A stretch of DNA of 64,000 nt, from positions 1,426,001 through 1,490,000 of the forward strand of contig NZ_CP100461.1 of NCBI RefSeq assembly GCF_024228675.1. The letters are read 5' to 3'. Positions 55,547-64,000 of this stretch are shown here, in pieces. Source of the stretch: Salinigranum marinum. Lineage in GTDB: Archaea; Halobacteriota; Halobacteria; Halobacteriales; Haloferacaceae. Made by a program: the position numbers and the translations under genes. The first letter of the stretch is position 1, and each line of letters begins with the position of its first letter. Under the pieces are notes generated by a model. It was not told where the DNA came from and made no database searches. It was given only the letters and a program-made list of their open reading frames with translations.

Positions 55547-56612
55547 AGGGTGTCATAGAAGAGTTCTCACACCGTGATCACGGTGCTACCCGGATTGTCT
55601 CCGCGTTCGTAGTTGGTGATTGCGACGACGAGGCGAAGACACAGCGCAAGAAACACCTGCGCTCGTGCGTGGACGCGGCCTCGGGCGTGCGTTCGCCCGA
55701 GGCCGCAGTCCTTCACTGATTCGTTGGTTCGTTCAACTCCTGTGCGGCGATTGTACGTCTCATCCAACGTGGACTGCTTCAACTGAACGTCCTCACTGTG
55801 TTGTTCGATGCGGTCTTCGACCCTGTACTCGATATCTTTCGGCTCGTCGGTGTTTCGCGCGTTGTACGGAGCGACTGGCACGACCCCTGCGGCCAGCAGG
55901 TGGTCGTGCCAGTCAAGCGTGTCGTAGGCGCTGTCACCGACCATCCAGATCGGCTTGGCGACGGCGAGCGCGTCACGCGTGACGCGCATCGCCGTCTCCT
56001 CTGGCGCTTGTTTGCTCTCGGTGAACTCGGCTGCAATCGGGATCTTTTGCCCGGTCGAGACGATCGTACAGCCGTAGCCGTAGTAGTACTCGTCGTCGGT
56101 TGGATCATAGCACTTTGACGCGTCCTGATCGGCAGGCATCGCCCTCACGTCAGTTGAATCGATACAGTAGGTCAAGTCGAGCAGGCCGCGGCGGGCGGCC
56201 TGCTCGACGAGTCGGTTAAAGACCTCGTCAACGACGTGTTCGAGGTCGGTGAGAAACCGATCGACCGCGTCTCTCGACGGCGGTCGATCGAAGCCACAGC
56301 TCAGCCAAACGACCGTGTTCCGAAGCTCTCGTTCAACGGGACGAATCCCGTAGATGTCGTGGTAGTAGCAATGGAGGAAACCACGCATCAACTCTGGTGG
56401 TTCGTGCTCTCGTGTTCGCCCCGTCTCCGCCGGGGCGAACACGTCGAACTCTTCGAGAAACTCGAAGGAAAGGTGTTCAAACAGCGCCAGTGTCTCGGTC
56501 TCCGCGACATTGAAGAACGATTCTACCGAAGGATCATCCTGCAGGGTCGCTGAACTCATCCACCTCAGCGTTCACCCTGCTCTTTGGTGTGGTAACCGTT
56601 CTATGACACCCT
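55547..56612. mobile_element. insertion sequence of about 1.07 kb with 14-bp terminal inverted repeats
   Basis: Left terminus AGGGTGTCATAGAA (55547-55560) is exactly mirrored by TTCTATGACACCCT (56599-56612). Both sides carry ctatatag (55539-55546 and 56613-56620), an 8-bp target duplication. That octamer is palindromic, so the boundary could shift a few bases. A single transposase gene fills the element on the minus strand. The target lay in the promoter region of the following gene. Confidence 0.9.
55567..56559 (-). CDS. IS transposase (DDE family, haloarchaeal IS4/IS5-like)
   Basis: A 330-aa transposase. Visible acidic residues of the DDE triad are the first Asp in YCIDSTDVRA (about 142-147), the second in MVGDSAYDTL (about 215-220), and the Glu in GVERTNESVKD (about 286). 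A Y-x-x-x-R-x-x-x-E-like stretch is in the same area. I cannot name the exact IS family. The full gene is intact between perfect inverted repeats, so this copy could be active. Confidence 0.85.
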   Translation of the reverse strand: MSSATLQDDPSVESFFNVAETETLALFEHLSFEFLEEFDVFAPAETGRTREHEPPELMRGFLHCYYHDIYGIRPVERELRNTVVWLSCGFDRPPSRDAVDRFLTDLEHVVDEVFNRLVEQAARRGLLDLTYCIDSTDVRAMPADQDASKCYDPTDDEYYYGYGCTIVSTGQKIPIAAEFTESKQAPEETAMRVTRDALAVAKPIWMVGDSAYDTLDWHDHLLAAGVVPVAPYNARNTDEPKDIEYRVEDRIEQHSEDVQLKQSTLDETYNRRTGVERTNESVKDCGLGRTHARGRVHARAQVFLALCLRLVVAITNYERGDNPGSTVITV

Positions 56613-56620
56613 CTATATAG
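56613..56620 (+). promoter_or_regulatory. TATA element formed by the insertion's target-site copy
   Basis: The ctatatag octamer lies about 26 bases before the GTG at 56643. This is the spacing of an archaeal TATA box for a leaderless transcript. It is also one copy of the insertion's duplicated target. Confidence 0.6.
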
Positions 56621-56642
56621 GGTGGCCAAATTTGAGAGGATA

Positions 56643-58364
56643 GTGCCAGTCATTCACGACTACACAGATGGATCCGGCATATATCTCAATAGCAACATCG
56701 ATGGTTCGTTTATTACTCTACAGGCAACTCCGGCCGCAGAGTCCTTTCTACGTGACTTAGGGTACACAGACAGCGACAGTGTCAGTTGGCAGTTGATTAA
56801 ACCGCTTTGGGAGCAAGGGCATATCTATACTGGAGGAAGCGGGAAGACCGCTGAGGTGGCTGATATTACGAAAAGCCAGCTTAATTCCAGTTCGCTTAAT
56901 CGAAGGGAGAAAGACAAGCTTGAGGAGTTCCTCTCTAATGACTCCCTGAGTGTCGATGTGCCGAAGGACATCCACGGTGCCCTGAGGAAGTGGAGTACTA
57001 ACCCCAACTACAGCAATAAAGAGACAGCCGAGTTTCTTGACGGAGCTGCTAATCAAGCAGGTACGATAAAATCGATCAGACACCTCGCTTGGGATCTCCC
57101 GATTAACGTTAAGGAGGCCCGGATGTCGGGTAGCGGAAATCCCGTGTATTCGTTCAGTACAGGCGGTCGCAAGTGGACGGCTACTGACCTCCGCTGGATT
57201 GATCATCCGTGTGACTGGGTGTTTACCGTCTGCCCGGGAGATGGGTTTACACAACTGTTCAATATCTCACCGAAAGGAGTTGACTGGGTAGCCGTCGATA
57301 ACGGAGAATTTCAAGAAAAGAACGTAAGGGACGCACTGCTTGTCTATGCCGACGTTGTCTGGTTCTGTAATGAGGTTTCGGGGCACCACCCCGAAACGTC
57401 ATCGTGGGATCTCACTGACAGAGTTCCCGAAGAACTCCCAGACGAGTATCTCGCCGCCGTGGAGGAGGTATCTACAGCAGCGACAACAGGTACACGAGAC
57501 GGGGAGACGGAAGGCATCGTCCTCTCGTTCGACGAGAAGGAGGGATACGGGCGTCTGCAGACAGTGGACTATCAAACTATCCCGTTCAGTGAGCAGGAGT
57601 ATGATGACCCGGATGAACAGTTCGAGTTGCAAGAGGGATTGGCTGTGTCATTAAAAATACAACCACATCGAGGAACCGAGTATGCATTCGACATCGAACC
57701 AACTAGGTTCGATGGCAAACACCTGTTCGTCCACGGCCTGCCTCAGAATGACGAGAATGACTCCAGTTTTGCGGATACAACTTCAGGTTCAGATACTGAG
57801 ATTCCCGAGAAAGTCCACAATACGCTTGCCGACTGGTGCGGTGATACCGATGACATTCGCTTGGTGGAGGAACAGGTAGCAAAGTGGGTAAATCAAGAAG
57901 GTGCCCTATACGAGTCAGTCAGAGACTTTGAGTCGTGCGATCGAATCGTGGTCAAATCATTCACAATCACAAGAAATGGAACGCCTCGGTACCAGATTGG
58001 GTTTCAGGAACAAGGAGTCTCTGACACGTGGGAAGTGACTCACGACATCACTGAGGGGCCGATCAAGCTCGACATCAAACTCTTCCCGTCACAGGCACCG
58101 GTACAGGAAGCCCGGTTGGCGGAGGGGCTTGTCGAGTACTGGAGATTGGCTCCTCTCTCAGAGGAGCTCAACAGTGGAGAACAGTTCAGAACAGATCCGC
58201 GAATCCGACGCCACCGATATAACCTATGTCGGAGCCAGTCCGTCCGTTTGTTCAAGCGCCTCGTTCGCGATCTCGAAACCGTGTCGCTTGCTGTGGATGT
58301 TAACCAGAGTGAGTCTCATATCGACTCTATTCCTGACGTTGAGAGACTCAACAACGGTGAGTAG
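56643..58364 (+). CDS. cold-shock-domain-containing protein of unknown function
   Basis: A 573-aa protein starting at GTG 56643. The start was chosen because a TATA element (56613-56620) is correctly spaced and the paralogue at 28236-29045 begins the same way (MP-x-I-x-x-Y). Residues 1-260 form the shared, unrecognised domain. Residues about 290-345 resemble a cold-shock domain (EGIVLSFDEKEGYGRL; then a VSLKIQP strand), suggesting nucleic-acid binding. The rest (350-573) is mixed. The short paralogue lacks this extension. An insertion sequence sits directly upstream. Confidence 0.65.
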   Translation: MPVIHDYTDGSGIYLNSNIDGSFITLQATPAAESFLRDLGYTDSDSVSWQLIKPLWEQGHIYTGGSGKTAEVADITKSQLNSSSLNRREKDKLEEFLSNDSLSVDVPKDIHGALRKWSTNPNYSNKETAEFLDGAANQAGTIKSIRHLAWDLPINVKEARMSGSGNPVYSFSTGGRKWTATDLRWIDHPCDWVFTVCPGDGFTQLFNISPKGVDWVAVDNGEFQEKNVRDALLVYADVVWFCNEVSGHHPETSSWDLTDRVPEELPDEYLAAVEEVSTAATTGTRDGETEGIVLSFDEKEGYGRLQTVDYQTIPFSEQEYDDPDEQFELQEGLAVSLKIQPHRGTEYAFDIEPTRFDGKHLFVHGLPQNDENDSSFADTTSGSDTEIPEKVHNTLADWCGDTDDIRLVEEQVAKWVNQEGALYESVRDFESCDRIVVKSFTITRNGTPRYQIGFQEQGVSDTWEVTHDITEGPIKLDIKLFPSQAPVQEARLAEGLVEYWRLAPLSEELNSGEQFRTDPRIRRHRYNLCRSQSVRLFKRLVRDLETVSLAVDVNQSESHIDSIPDVERLNNGE

Positions 58365-58530
58365 ATTCAATACGTAGAATTATTTGCACTCGCACACTTC
58401 GGCGAGGAACTTTTCCAACAGCCGCGTGAAGGCATCTGGCTCGTGCATCGGTGCTAAATACCCTTCCTGCAGCCACCGGAGCTCGGCATCTACGCGTCCC
58501 GCTATTTGCTCAGTGTGCTCGGCGTTGTAT

Positions 58531-59574
58531 AGTGACAATCAAAAATAGTTGCTCATATTTGAAACAGAGACACGGTCGAGTGCTTTGTCGATCGCAGCGG
58601 TAAGCTCGTCGAGAGAATCAAAGAATCGGTTGCCGAGAGCTTCTTTCAGTTGTCTCCAGCACTCTTCAACTGGGTTCAATTCAGGTGAATACGCCGGCAA
58701 TCTCACGAGGGCAAGGTCGTCACGGGCCGTCAAGTCCGTGACGGCCGACGCCCGGAAGTATGGCGCACCATCGAGGACAACGATTAGATTTCCTTGGAAT
58801 TCTTCACACAGTGCGAGAATGAAATGCTTCGCGTGTTCGGCGGTCACGTACTCCTCGAATCGGGAGAAGAAGCGATCACCGTTCTCGGTGATCGCGCCAA
58901 GCACGCACGTCCAATCACGTTGGCCAGAGAGTTCGACCGACGGCCGCGTGCCGCGCGGAAACCACGCGGCTCAGTTCGTACAGATTTCTTGGTTTGGTCG
59001 ATACAGACTACCGTGGCGTCCATCTCTCGTCGCTTTTTTTTTTGAGTTTTTTATAGAACTCGTCTCGGTCGTCAGGCTCAGCTTCGGCGGCTGTTCGACG
59101 AGGCTTCTGATAACTCAATCCCGCTTCTTTCATCAACCGCCGACAACTGGGGATTGAGTAGTCAACGTCGAACGTTTCTTGGAGAAATTCGTCGAGAAGC
59201 GCCGGCGTCCACGCCGGCGCGTCAATTCCTGCTTCGGTAGGTGGCTGCTGGAGCGTTTGTTCCAACTCTTTTTGTTGTTCTTCGGTGAGTTTACGCGGTC
59301 TTCCTGACCGGTGGTCGTCCTGAACAGCCTGCTCAAGCGGCTCTGTTTCGAGCCGCTTGAGCCAGCTGTAGATCGTTCGTCTCCCCACACCGTACCACTC
59401 AGCAAGTTCAGTTTGTGTGACGCCGTTTTTGTACGCTATCGCCGCAGTCAGCCGCTGTGTCGGCTTGTTTCCCTCAACGTTGTTGAGTGCGCGTTGAAGT
59501 TCCTCGACAGAAATCTCGTCGGGATGATCCATGAATAACCACTAGTGCTTGGGTAGAAAGTTCTAACGCTTACT
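58531..59574. mobile_element. IS630-like insertion inside the hydrolase pseudogene
   Basis: Boundaries are approximate. The insert interrupts the hydrolase gene between TA dinucleotides near 58529 and 59572, the usual IS630 target. Its ends begin similarly (gtgacaatc and, on the other strand, gtaagcgtt), but a clear long inverted repeat is not seen. It carries one broken transposase gene. Confidence 0.6.
58539..59532 (-). pseudogene. IS630-family transposase, two frameshifts
   Basis: The N-terminal half (59532-59008) carries helix-turn-helix segments (GVTQTELAEWYGVGRRTIYSW) and an arginine-rich linker. The C-terminal half (58904-58539) carries the DDE catalytic end with LVVLDGAPYF and YSPELNPVEECW. 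A first frameshift falls in the poly-A run at about 59034-59044 and a second at about 58965, where one base seems lost (around the WFPRGTRPS segment). The first run is long enough for programmed slippage, but the second makes the gene a pseudogene. Confidence 0.8.
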
Positions 59575-60293
59575 ATATTCGTCGTTGCCATGAACGATGA
59601 GCTCGACTCGTCGTACGCCTCAACGTGCAGCCGCGTCCGGCGATAGGTGCTCTCTAGCATCGATTTTGCCCTTCCTCGAAGGGTACTGTGGACGCCTTCA
59701 TCTGCAGGAGGCTGGGCAACCTCCTCGTTGTGATCAATCGCACGCTCAAACCGCTCGGAGTACAAGAGTGCCTGACACATGTACAAAAGGTGGCAAAAGA
59801 GGGAACCGAACACGAGCATCCCCGGCGAGCGTCAGTTGTGGGCAGAACCGGCCAGCACCAGCCCATCGGTGCGTGTCTCGTACGCCGCGGCCGCTCTGAT
59901 CACGACGTATCCACGCATCAAGTGACAGACGAGGTGTACTTCCCACCTCGTCGAGAATGTCGCTGACGTCGTCGACTGCACGCCCGAAGTTGAAGTCAGC
60001 GTTGGGACGGTTACCATGCGCTGGCAGGTTGATGGAGACGACGCGGAAGTCGTCTGCCAGCAGGTCGACGTGCGGTTTCCACGCGTCTCGGGTCTCACCA
60101 GCAGGATAGAGCAGTACGACCTGAGGTCGTCCTCTTCGCCAACATCTGCCGTCCACTTCAGCATACGAAAATATGGAACATTTGACTAATCAAATAATCA
60201 AAAGTATCGATAAGTCGTAGCACAACAGAGAGTAGTAATCGTGCAGTATTATTGATAGGATGGATTTTAGCAGTCGGCTATACCACGACCAAT

Positions 60294-60959
60294 ATGACCC
60301 AAACACGGGAGGCACTTGACCTCGCCATCGAAACGACGGCAGAGTCATTCATGCGGAACCCGGCCAACTACAGCGACGAACGGGCACTCGCAGAGGATGT
60401 TCGGCGACGGGTGTGTTCGGTAATGACACCAGCATCAGTCGGGACAGTCATCGTCGAAGAATCCTCCCGCGCCAGCGGCGACATACCCGATCACGAGGCA
60501 TACACCGCCCGGTATCGGGACGTTACTGAAATCGACCGCGTACAATGTGAGGTGGGGGGCGTCGACTTCCCATTCGGAGGCCGCGAGCGACTCGACTTGG
60601 GAGTGTTTGCCGACGGCCTGCGAATAACCGTCATCGGCGGCACACAGGAATTCGCTCCGACAGACTTGATCGGAGCAGCCGAATTCAAGTACGTCAAGAA
60701 TACCAACTATCTTCGGTACCGAACGGATGACGACGCCAGTAAGTATCGGGACATCGCAGACGACATTGAGCGGCTGGGAGAGTTGCCCGATGGCATTGAT
60801 CGTCGGTGTGTAGTTTTCGCCAACTACAATCTACTTCGTCGAGAGTCGGATGCCGAGGCCGAGCGAAAGTTGCGCGAGCTGGCCGAGGAGTGTGGCGTTG
60901 GCCTTCGACTCGTCCTGCCAGCCACTCGCAGCTCATGGAGTGAAAGCGATGTCTCTTGA
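60294..60959 (+). CDS. possible PD-(D/E)xK-type nuclease, 221 aa
   Basis: An acidic protein of 221 aa. Middle strands LDLGVFADGLRITVIGG and IGAAEFKYVKN show the Asp followed by E-x-K pattern of PD-(D/E)xK nucleases, and a C-terminal helix-strand (RRCVVFANYNLL) follows. ATG 60294 chosen as the first in-frame ATG. I cannot place it in a family. It is the first of two consecutive nuclease-like genes before the integrase. Confidence 0.55.
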   Translation: MTQTREALDLAIETTAESFMRNPANYSDERALAEDVRRRVCSVMTPASVGTVIVEESSRASGDIPDHEAYTARYRDVTEIDRVQCEVGGVDFPFGGRERLDLGVFADGLRITVIGGTQEFAPTDLIGAAEFKYVKNTNYLRYRTDDDASKYRDIADDIERLGELPDGIDRRCVVFANYNLLRRESDAEAERKLRELAEECGVGLRLVLPATRSSWSESDVS

Positions 60960-61006
60960 ACTCAGTCGTGGGATTAAATAATATAGAATTATGAAATATC
61001 ATCGGT

Positions 61007-62122
61007 ATGCCAGCTTGGGTGGAAGGAGAAGTCCGAAATCGCCTGTGGATGTGGCTTGAGGAAGAACAGGGATACAAAGTTTGGCCAGAGGTGGAACTGA
61101 AGGAGGGAAAGATCGATTTGGTAGCAAAGACTCCAGAGGAGGATTATATTGGATTTGAAACCAAAGGCTGTCCTAAAACCTCCCCATCCATATTAAAACA
61201 GCTTAAAAGGTACATGGAAAGTGAATACCTTGACAGAGTCTATTTTGTCTCTAATAATGTTGAGTATTTAATTGACCTATTTGAAGACACAAACGGAGAG
61301 GCTTTTATTGATTGGAAACTTGGAATCCCAAGAGACTGCGTAGACCTCGGTATCGAACTTGCCTCACCGGATGTTGACAAACCAGCGATTGAATTAGTTG
61401 AAGAGTGGGTGAACGGGGATTGGAATTTTCAATCGCTGGTTGACGAACTCGGTATAATACACGTCCCAATAGATGTTAGACGTCAAGATGAGCACCGGAC
61501 AAAAATCAATGAAATGTGTGAATCTATTCTCGCGTCAGAGTTGGGACAAGAACCAACAGTAATTCGGGAAGCTGAAAGGATCCCAAGAACAGGCGTTCCG
61601 AACACGTTACAAAACGAGGTTTGGCTTCATTATCGGTTATGGCGGGAATTTGGTGGACTAGTGGAAGGAGCGATTCCGAATCCAAATTCCGGCTACGGTT
61701 CTAAGTCTTTAAATATCGATTTAGTCACTTTTGAATCTGCTGAAACGGCAACAGAGGCGCTTCAGACAGATGGAGAAGTCATCGGTGTTGAAGCTAAAAC
61801 AGAAGAAGGGCTGAAGAACACAGATAGGTTGCGAGAACAACTGGAGAAGTACAAAGAATCAAGTGTTCTCGATCGGATATATCTTGCAGTTCCTGCATCG
61901 GTCAGCGGACGGGCAAAGAAGATCATAACCAGTACGGGCGACATCGGCGAATGTGTCGGAGTCATTGGAATACACGATAATGAAATAGAAGAAGTGAGAG
62001 AAGCAACACCCCTTAGCCCAGAGTTTGATGGATACGGAACCGATGAATACCCGTACTATGTTGGATATGGCAACACGTACATTCCAGATATGCCAGATCC
62101 AAACACTATATATTCAAATTAA
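61007..62122 (+). CDS. protein with two tandem PD-(D/E)xK-like nuclease domains
   Basis: A 371-aa protein with an internal repeat. The first unit (about 8-110) has KIDLVAKTPEEDYIGFETKGCPK (Asp and E-x-K), then LKQLKRYMESEYLDRVYFVS. The second (about 205-310) has LNIDLVTFES, then VIGVEAKTEEGL and LREQLEKYKESSVLDRIYLAV. Both units repeat the same order, so the gene arose by duplication. The product is probably a nuclease or a DNA-binding derivative. ATG 61007 has a TATA-like ttaaataata 27-34 bases upstream. AT-rich composition suggests recent transfer. Confidence 0.7.
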   Translation: MPAWVEGEVRNRLWMWLEEEQGYKVWPEVELKEGKIDLVAKTPEEDYIGFETKGCPKTSPSILKQLKRYMESEYLDRVYFVSNNVEYLIDLFEDTNGEAFIDWKLGIPRDCVDLGIELASPDVDKPAIELVEEWVNGDWNFQSLVDELGIIHVPIDVRRQDEHRTKINEMCESILASELGQEPTVIREAERIPRTGVPNTLQNEVWLHYRLWREFGGLVEGAIPNPNSGYGSKSLNIDLVTFESAETATEALQTDGEVIGVEAKTEEGLKNTDRLREQLEKYKESSVLDRIYLAVPASVSGRAKKIITSTGDIGECVGVIGIHDNEIEEVREATPLSPEFDGYGTDEYPYYVGYGNTYIPDMPDPNTIYSN

Positions 62123-62275
62123 CCAGACTTTTATCTTGTTCATATTGTCCAAGAGTTAGTAGCCGTCACAGACCGCGAGGAGTAGTTGTAGTAAGCGACG
62201 AAAATAATCAGGAGACAACAGGAGTACTCGCCAGTGATAGCGTTAATCGAACAACCAACCAGCGTGATGGTGTAA

Positions 62276-63373
62276 CTACTCGTAGTCGTCCTCGAAGTAG
62301 TCGCGTAAGACCTCGGCCTTCTCGTCTTCGTCGAGTTCGACGTAGTGTTCCTCCAGCACCTTCTCGCTGCAGTCGACCCGGCGACTGATGGCCCACGGTG
62401 GGATGTCGTTCTCCATCATACGCGTCAACGCACCCGAGCGGAGAGCGTGGGGGGCCATGCTGGCCGGGCAACCGTACGCCTTGCTCTTCGACTGCGCAGC
62501 CGAGCACGTTTTAGGGTCGCGATCTTCGCAGGGACAGCCGTCTTCGGTCAGGCATGGACGCGTGACCGAGTAGCAGAGATCGCGGAGATACTGCTTGTGC
62601 CGCCGTCCCGTGCCGTCTTCGTTGCAGAAGAGCGGCGTCCGACCATACTCGTCTTCGACGTTGTCCGGGCGATCAGGCCGCTCAAGGAAGTCCTCGATGG
62701 CGTCGACGACAGTTCCGTGGATAGTGACCGTGCGCTCGCCGACTTTGCCGTTCTTGAGTGTGGTGCCCTGATCGGGACGGTGGCGAAGCCGGATGAGGTT
62801 CTCGTCGAAGTCGATGTCATCGACGTCGATACCGTGGGCAGCACCGATGCGCATCCCCGTCGACCAGATTACCTCGTGGAAGATGTGGCGCTCACTGGCC
62901 CACGCGTACTTGCGAAGGTGGTCACGGATCTGATTGCCGCGTTCAGTCGGGAGGTGTTGCGACCGTTGTCCCTCCCCATCCTCGAGGTTCGGTGACTCCG
63001 CAAACTGGTGCATCCCGTCCGGGAGTGCGCCATACGATTCGAGGTTCCGGAAGAACACGCGAATCGTGTCCATCTGGGTTTTGAGCGTCGTTTTGGCAAC
63101 CTCGTTGCTCCGCTTGAGCTTGTAGTCCTGAATGTGGTGACGCTTGAGTTCGGTGGTCTTGCAGATGCGAGGCCCCTCGTCTTCTTCGGGCTCGAGAAGA
63201 GCCTTTGGCGTGAGCCACTCGATGAAGAGACTGAGACGGTACTGGTGAGACTCGATAGTAGCCCGGCGGCGGTTGTTGGCGCGCTGAATATCGGCGTGCT
63301 TCTCAAGCGCACTGTCCCACGTGAGCGGGATGAGATCGCTGTCGCGGCTGCCGTGCGGGCTGTCGATGCTCAT
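62276..63373 (-). CDS. tyrosine recombinase/integrase of the island, 365 aa
   Basis: A full-length tyrosine integrase. The N-terminal part (about 15-150) includes a core-binding-type helical domain. The catalytic domain shows arginine I in STGMRIGAAHGI (about 170-181), H-x-x-R in APHALRSGAL (about 308-317), and the tyrosine in EEHYVELDEDEK (about 344-349). It lies 406 bases from attR and points inward, the common position for the enzyme that inserted the element. A C-terminal acidic stretch follows the tyrosine. Confidence 0.92.
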   Translation of the reverse strand: MSIDSPHGSRDSDLIPLTWDSALEKHADIQRANNRRRATIESHQYRLSLFIEWLTPKALLEPEEDEGPRICKTTELKRHHIQDYKLKRSNEVAKTTLKTQMDTIRVFFRNLESYGALPDGMHQFAESPNLEDGEGQRSQHLPTERGNQIRDHLRKYAWASERHIFHEVIWSTGMRIGAAHGIDVDDIDFDENLIRLRHRPDQGTTLKNGKVGERTVTIHGTVVDAIEDFLERPDRPDNVEDEYGRTPLFCNEDGTGRRHKQYLRDLCYSVTRPCLTEDGCPCEDRDPKTCSAAQSKSKAYGCPASMAPHALRSGALTRMMENDIPPWAISRRVDCSEKVLEEHYVELDEDEKAEVLRDYFEDDYE

Positions 63374-63778
63374 TCGCGAGCACCTCCAGTATCATCGCGG
63401 TTGTTCTGCGTCGATTCGTGCCGTGGCGGGTTGTGTTTGCCGTTCATCTTCAACCTCCAGCCCCCCGGTATCCAGTCCTCATATAAATGGTTCTGCGCCG
63501 AGGCTGGGATCGGTGATCTCAGCAGGTAGGAACCTCAACGCCGGCAAATCCGCATTACTGTCCGGATGATTTCGGCTATTTGCAACGGAGTAACCAGCTG
63601 CGAATTGGCATCGGTCTCGATCCGGCTGACCAGCAGGACGGGCAGAATTTTAAGTGGTATGAGATAATAGAAACATGTGACGCGACAAACGGTTTCGTCA
63701 CGGCTTGTGACGGGTATTTTTCCTCTCGGATAAAGGTAATTGGGCAGACACGCGGCCTAACCAATCCCCGATATCGTG
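63374..63778. other. integrase-to-attR gap
   Basis: No gene can be supported in these 405 bases. The notable content is a repeat cluster at 63677-63712, described separately, and a shift to lower GC. Promoter sequences for the integrase gene are expected near 63374-63420, but I see no clear TATA box. Confidence 0.4.
63677..63712. repeat. triple gtgacg repeat near attR
   Basis: The hexamer GTGACG occurs at 63677-63682, its reverse complement CGTCAC at 63696-63701, and GTGACG again at 63707-63712. The first pair encloses an AAAC/GTTT arm, and the second pair forms a small palindrome. Such an array beside an att site may bind the integrase, a repressor or an excisionase. Confidence 0.45.
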
Positions 63779-63793
63779 CCTGCAGCGCCCATC
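63779..63793 (+). other. attR, right attachment site
   Basis: The 15-mer cctgcagcgcccatc is identical to the 3' end of tRNA-Arg at 10228-10242. It has no complete tRNA around it and lies at the end of the AT-richer island. Beyond it, 63794-64000, no gene is recognised. Confidence 0.85.
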
Positions 63794-64000
63794 TTTTCAC
63801 GGCTCGATTCGGCGCAAAAATGAAACACCTGGGAGAGCCGTCTATTCGCCGGATTTCGGGCGATGCGAATTTTTCGGCGAACCGCGCTCAAACAATACAA
63901 CTCCGTCACAACTCGCGTCCCTTCGCCGTCCGTCGATTTTGCTCGCAAACGGAGGTGACCTGGATTGAACGCCGTTCCAGGTCATCACATCGAGTATCGC

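Larger units (their letters stand above)
58380..60164 (-). pseudogene. alpha/beta hydrolase gene, decayed and split by an IS630-like insertion
   Basis: On the minus strand the 5' part (60164 down to about 59580) encodes VVLLYPAGETRDAWKPHVDLL and DDFRVVSINLPAHGNR, followed after frameshifts by GYVVIRAAAAYETRTDGLVLAGSAHN, LLYSERFERAIDHNEE, and a short end. The 3' part is 58535-58380 (AEHTEQIAGRVDAELRWLQ, LEKFLAEVCECK stop). A hydrolase of normal length is recovered only if the transposase is removed and several frameshifts corrected, so no functional enzyme is made. Confidence 0.75.
10228..63793. mobile_element. integrated genomic element of about 53.6 kb, rich in defence genes
   Basis: Bounded by 15-bp direct repeats at the tRNA-Arg 3' end (10228-10242) and at 63779-63793, with a tyrosine integrase gene (62276-63373) next to the right end. 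Composition inside alternates between GC-rich and distinctly AT-richer blocks, unlike the uniform chromosomal part before 10.1 kb. No capsid, spike or replication initiator was recognised, so it is better called an integrative island than a provirus. A second, smaller integrase gene (51132-51806) and insertion-sequence remnants show that it is a composite. Confidence 0.8.

Noticed and set aside
10228-63793. CRISPR array or Cas genes in the island
   Set aside because: I saw no repeat-spacer pattern and no Cas motifs.

Overview
The window is haloarchaeal (class Halobacteria). It is GC-rich, its proteins are very acidic, many starts are leaderless with a TATA-like box about 27 nt upstream, and it carries markers such as a haloarchaeal fructose-bisphosphate aldolase and an RdfA-like rod-determining factor. 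Genus is not resolved.

Positions 1-10165 are ordinary chromosome: the 5' end of a class I fructose-1,6-bisphosphatase gene, a 3-hydroxyacyl-CoA dehydrogenase, class II fructose-bisphosphate aldolase, a SnoaL-like protein, an ABC exporter cluster whose first permease is fused to a PrsW-type intramembrane protease, and three small conserved genes.

Positions 10228-63793 are an integrated element of about 53.6 kb. It sits at the 3' end of a tRNA-Arg(TCG) gene. The last 13 bases of that tRNA plus two more (15 bp) recur at 63779-63793, next to a tyrosine integrase gene (62276-63373). Nearly all cargo looks like genome defence or conflict genes. From left to right: (1) a Mre11-Rad50-NurA-HerA operon, followed by a PLD nuclease/P-loop fusion; (2) a ParB-DNA methyltransferase fusion and genes of unknown function; (3) a dispersed DUF499 (COG1483) ATPase, DUF1156 (COG1743) methylase and SNF2 helicase system with PIN nuclease/partner pairs; (4) an Mrr-HhH endonuclease, an OLD-family nuclease, a GmrSD-type enzyme and McrBC inserted among or beside them; (5) a second small integrase module with rdfA and regulators; (6) an IS, a cold-shock-domain protein, a decayed IS630 inside a decayed hydrolase gene, and two PD-(D/E)xK-like proteins.

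The main observation is architectural. Three cargo blocks in the 26-43 kb region are each flanked by one intact gene and one decayed partial copy of the same gene end (SNF2 helicase 5' end, PIN 3' end, DUF499 5' end). Removing the blocks in silico gives a compact divergent layout: methylase, 311-aa partner, PIN protein, SNF2 helicase and coiled-coil/zinc protein on the minus strand, and DUF499 ATPase plus a 128-aa protein on the plus strand. I regard this as the best candidate for an under-described system in the window. All functions are inferred by reading the sequence; no database search was run.
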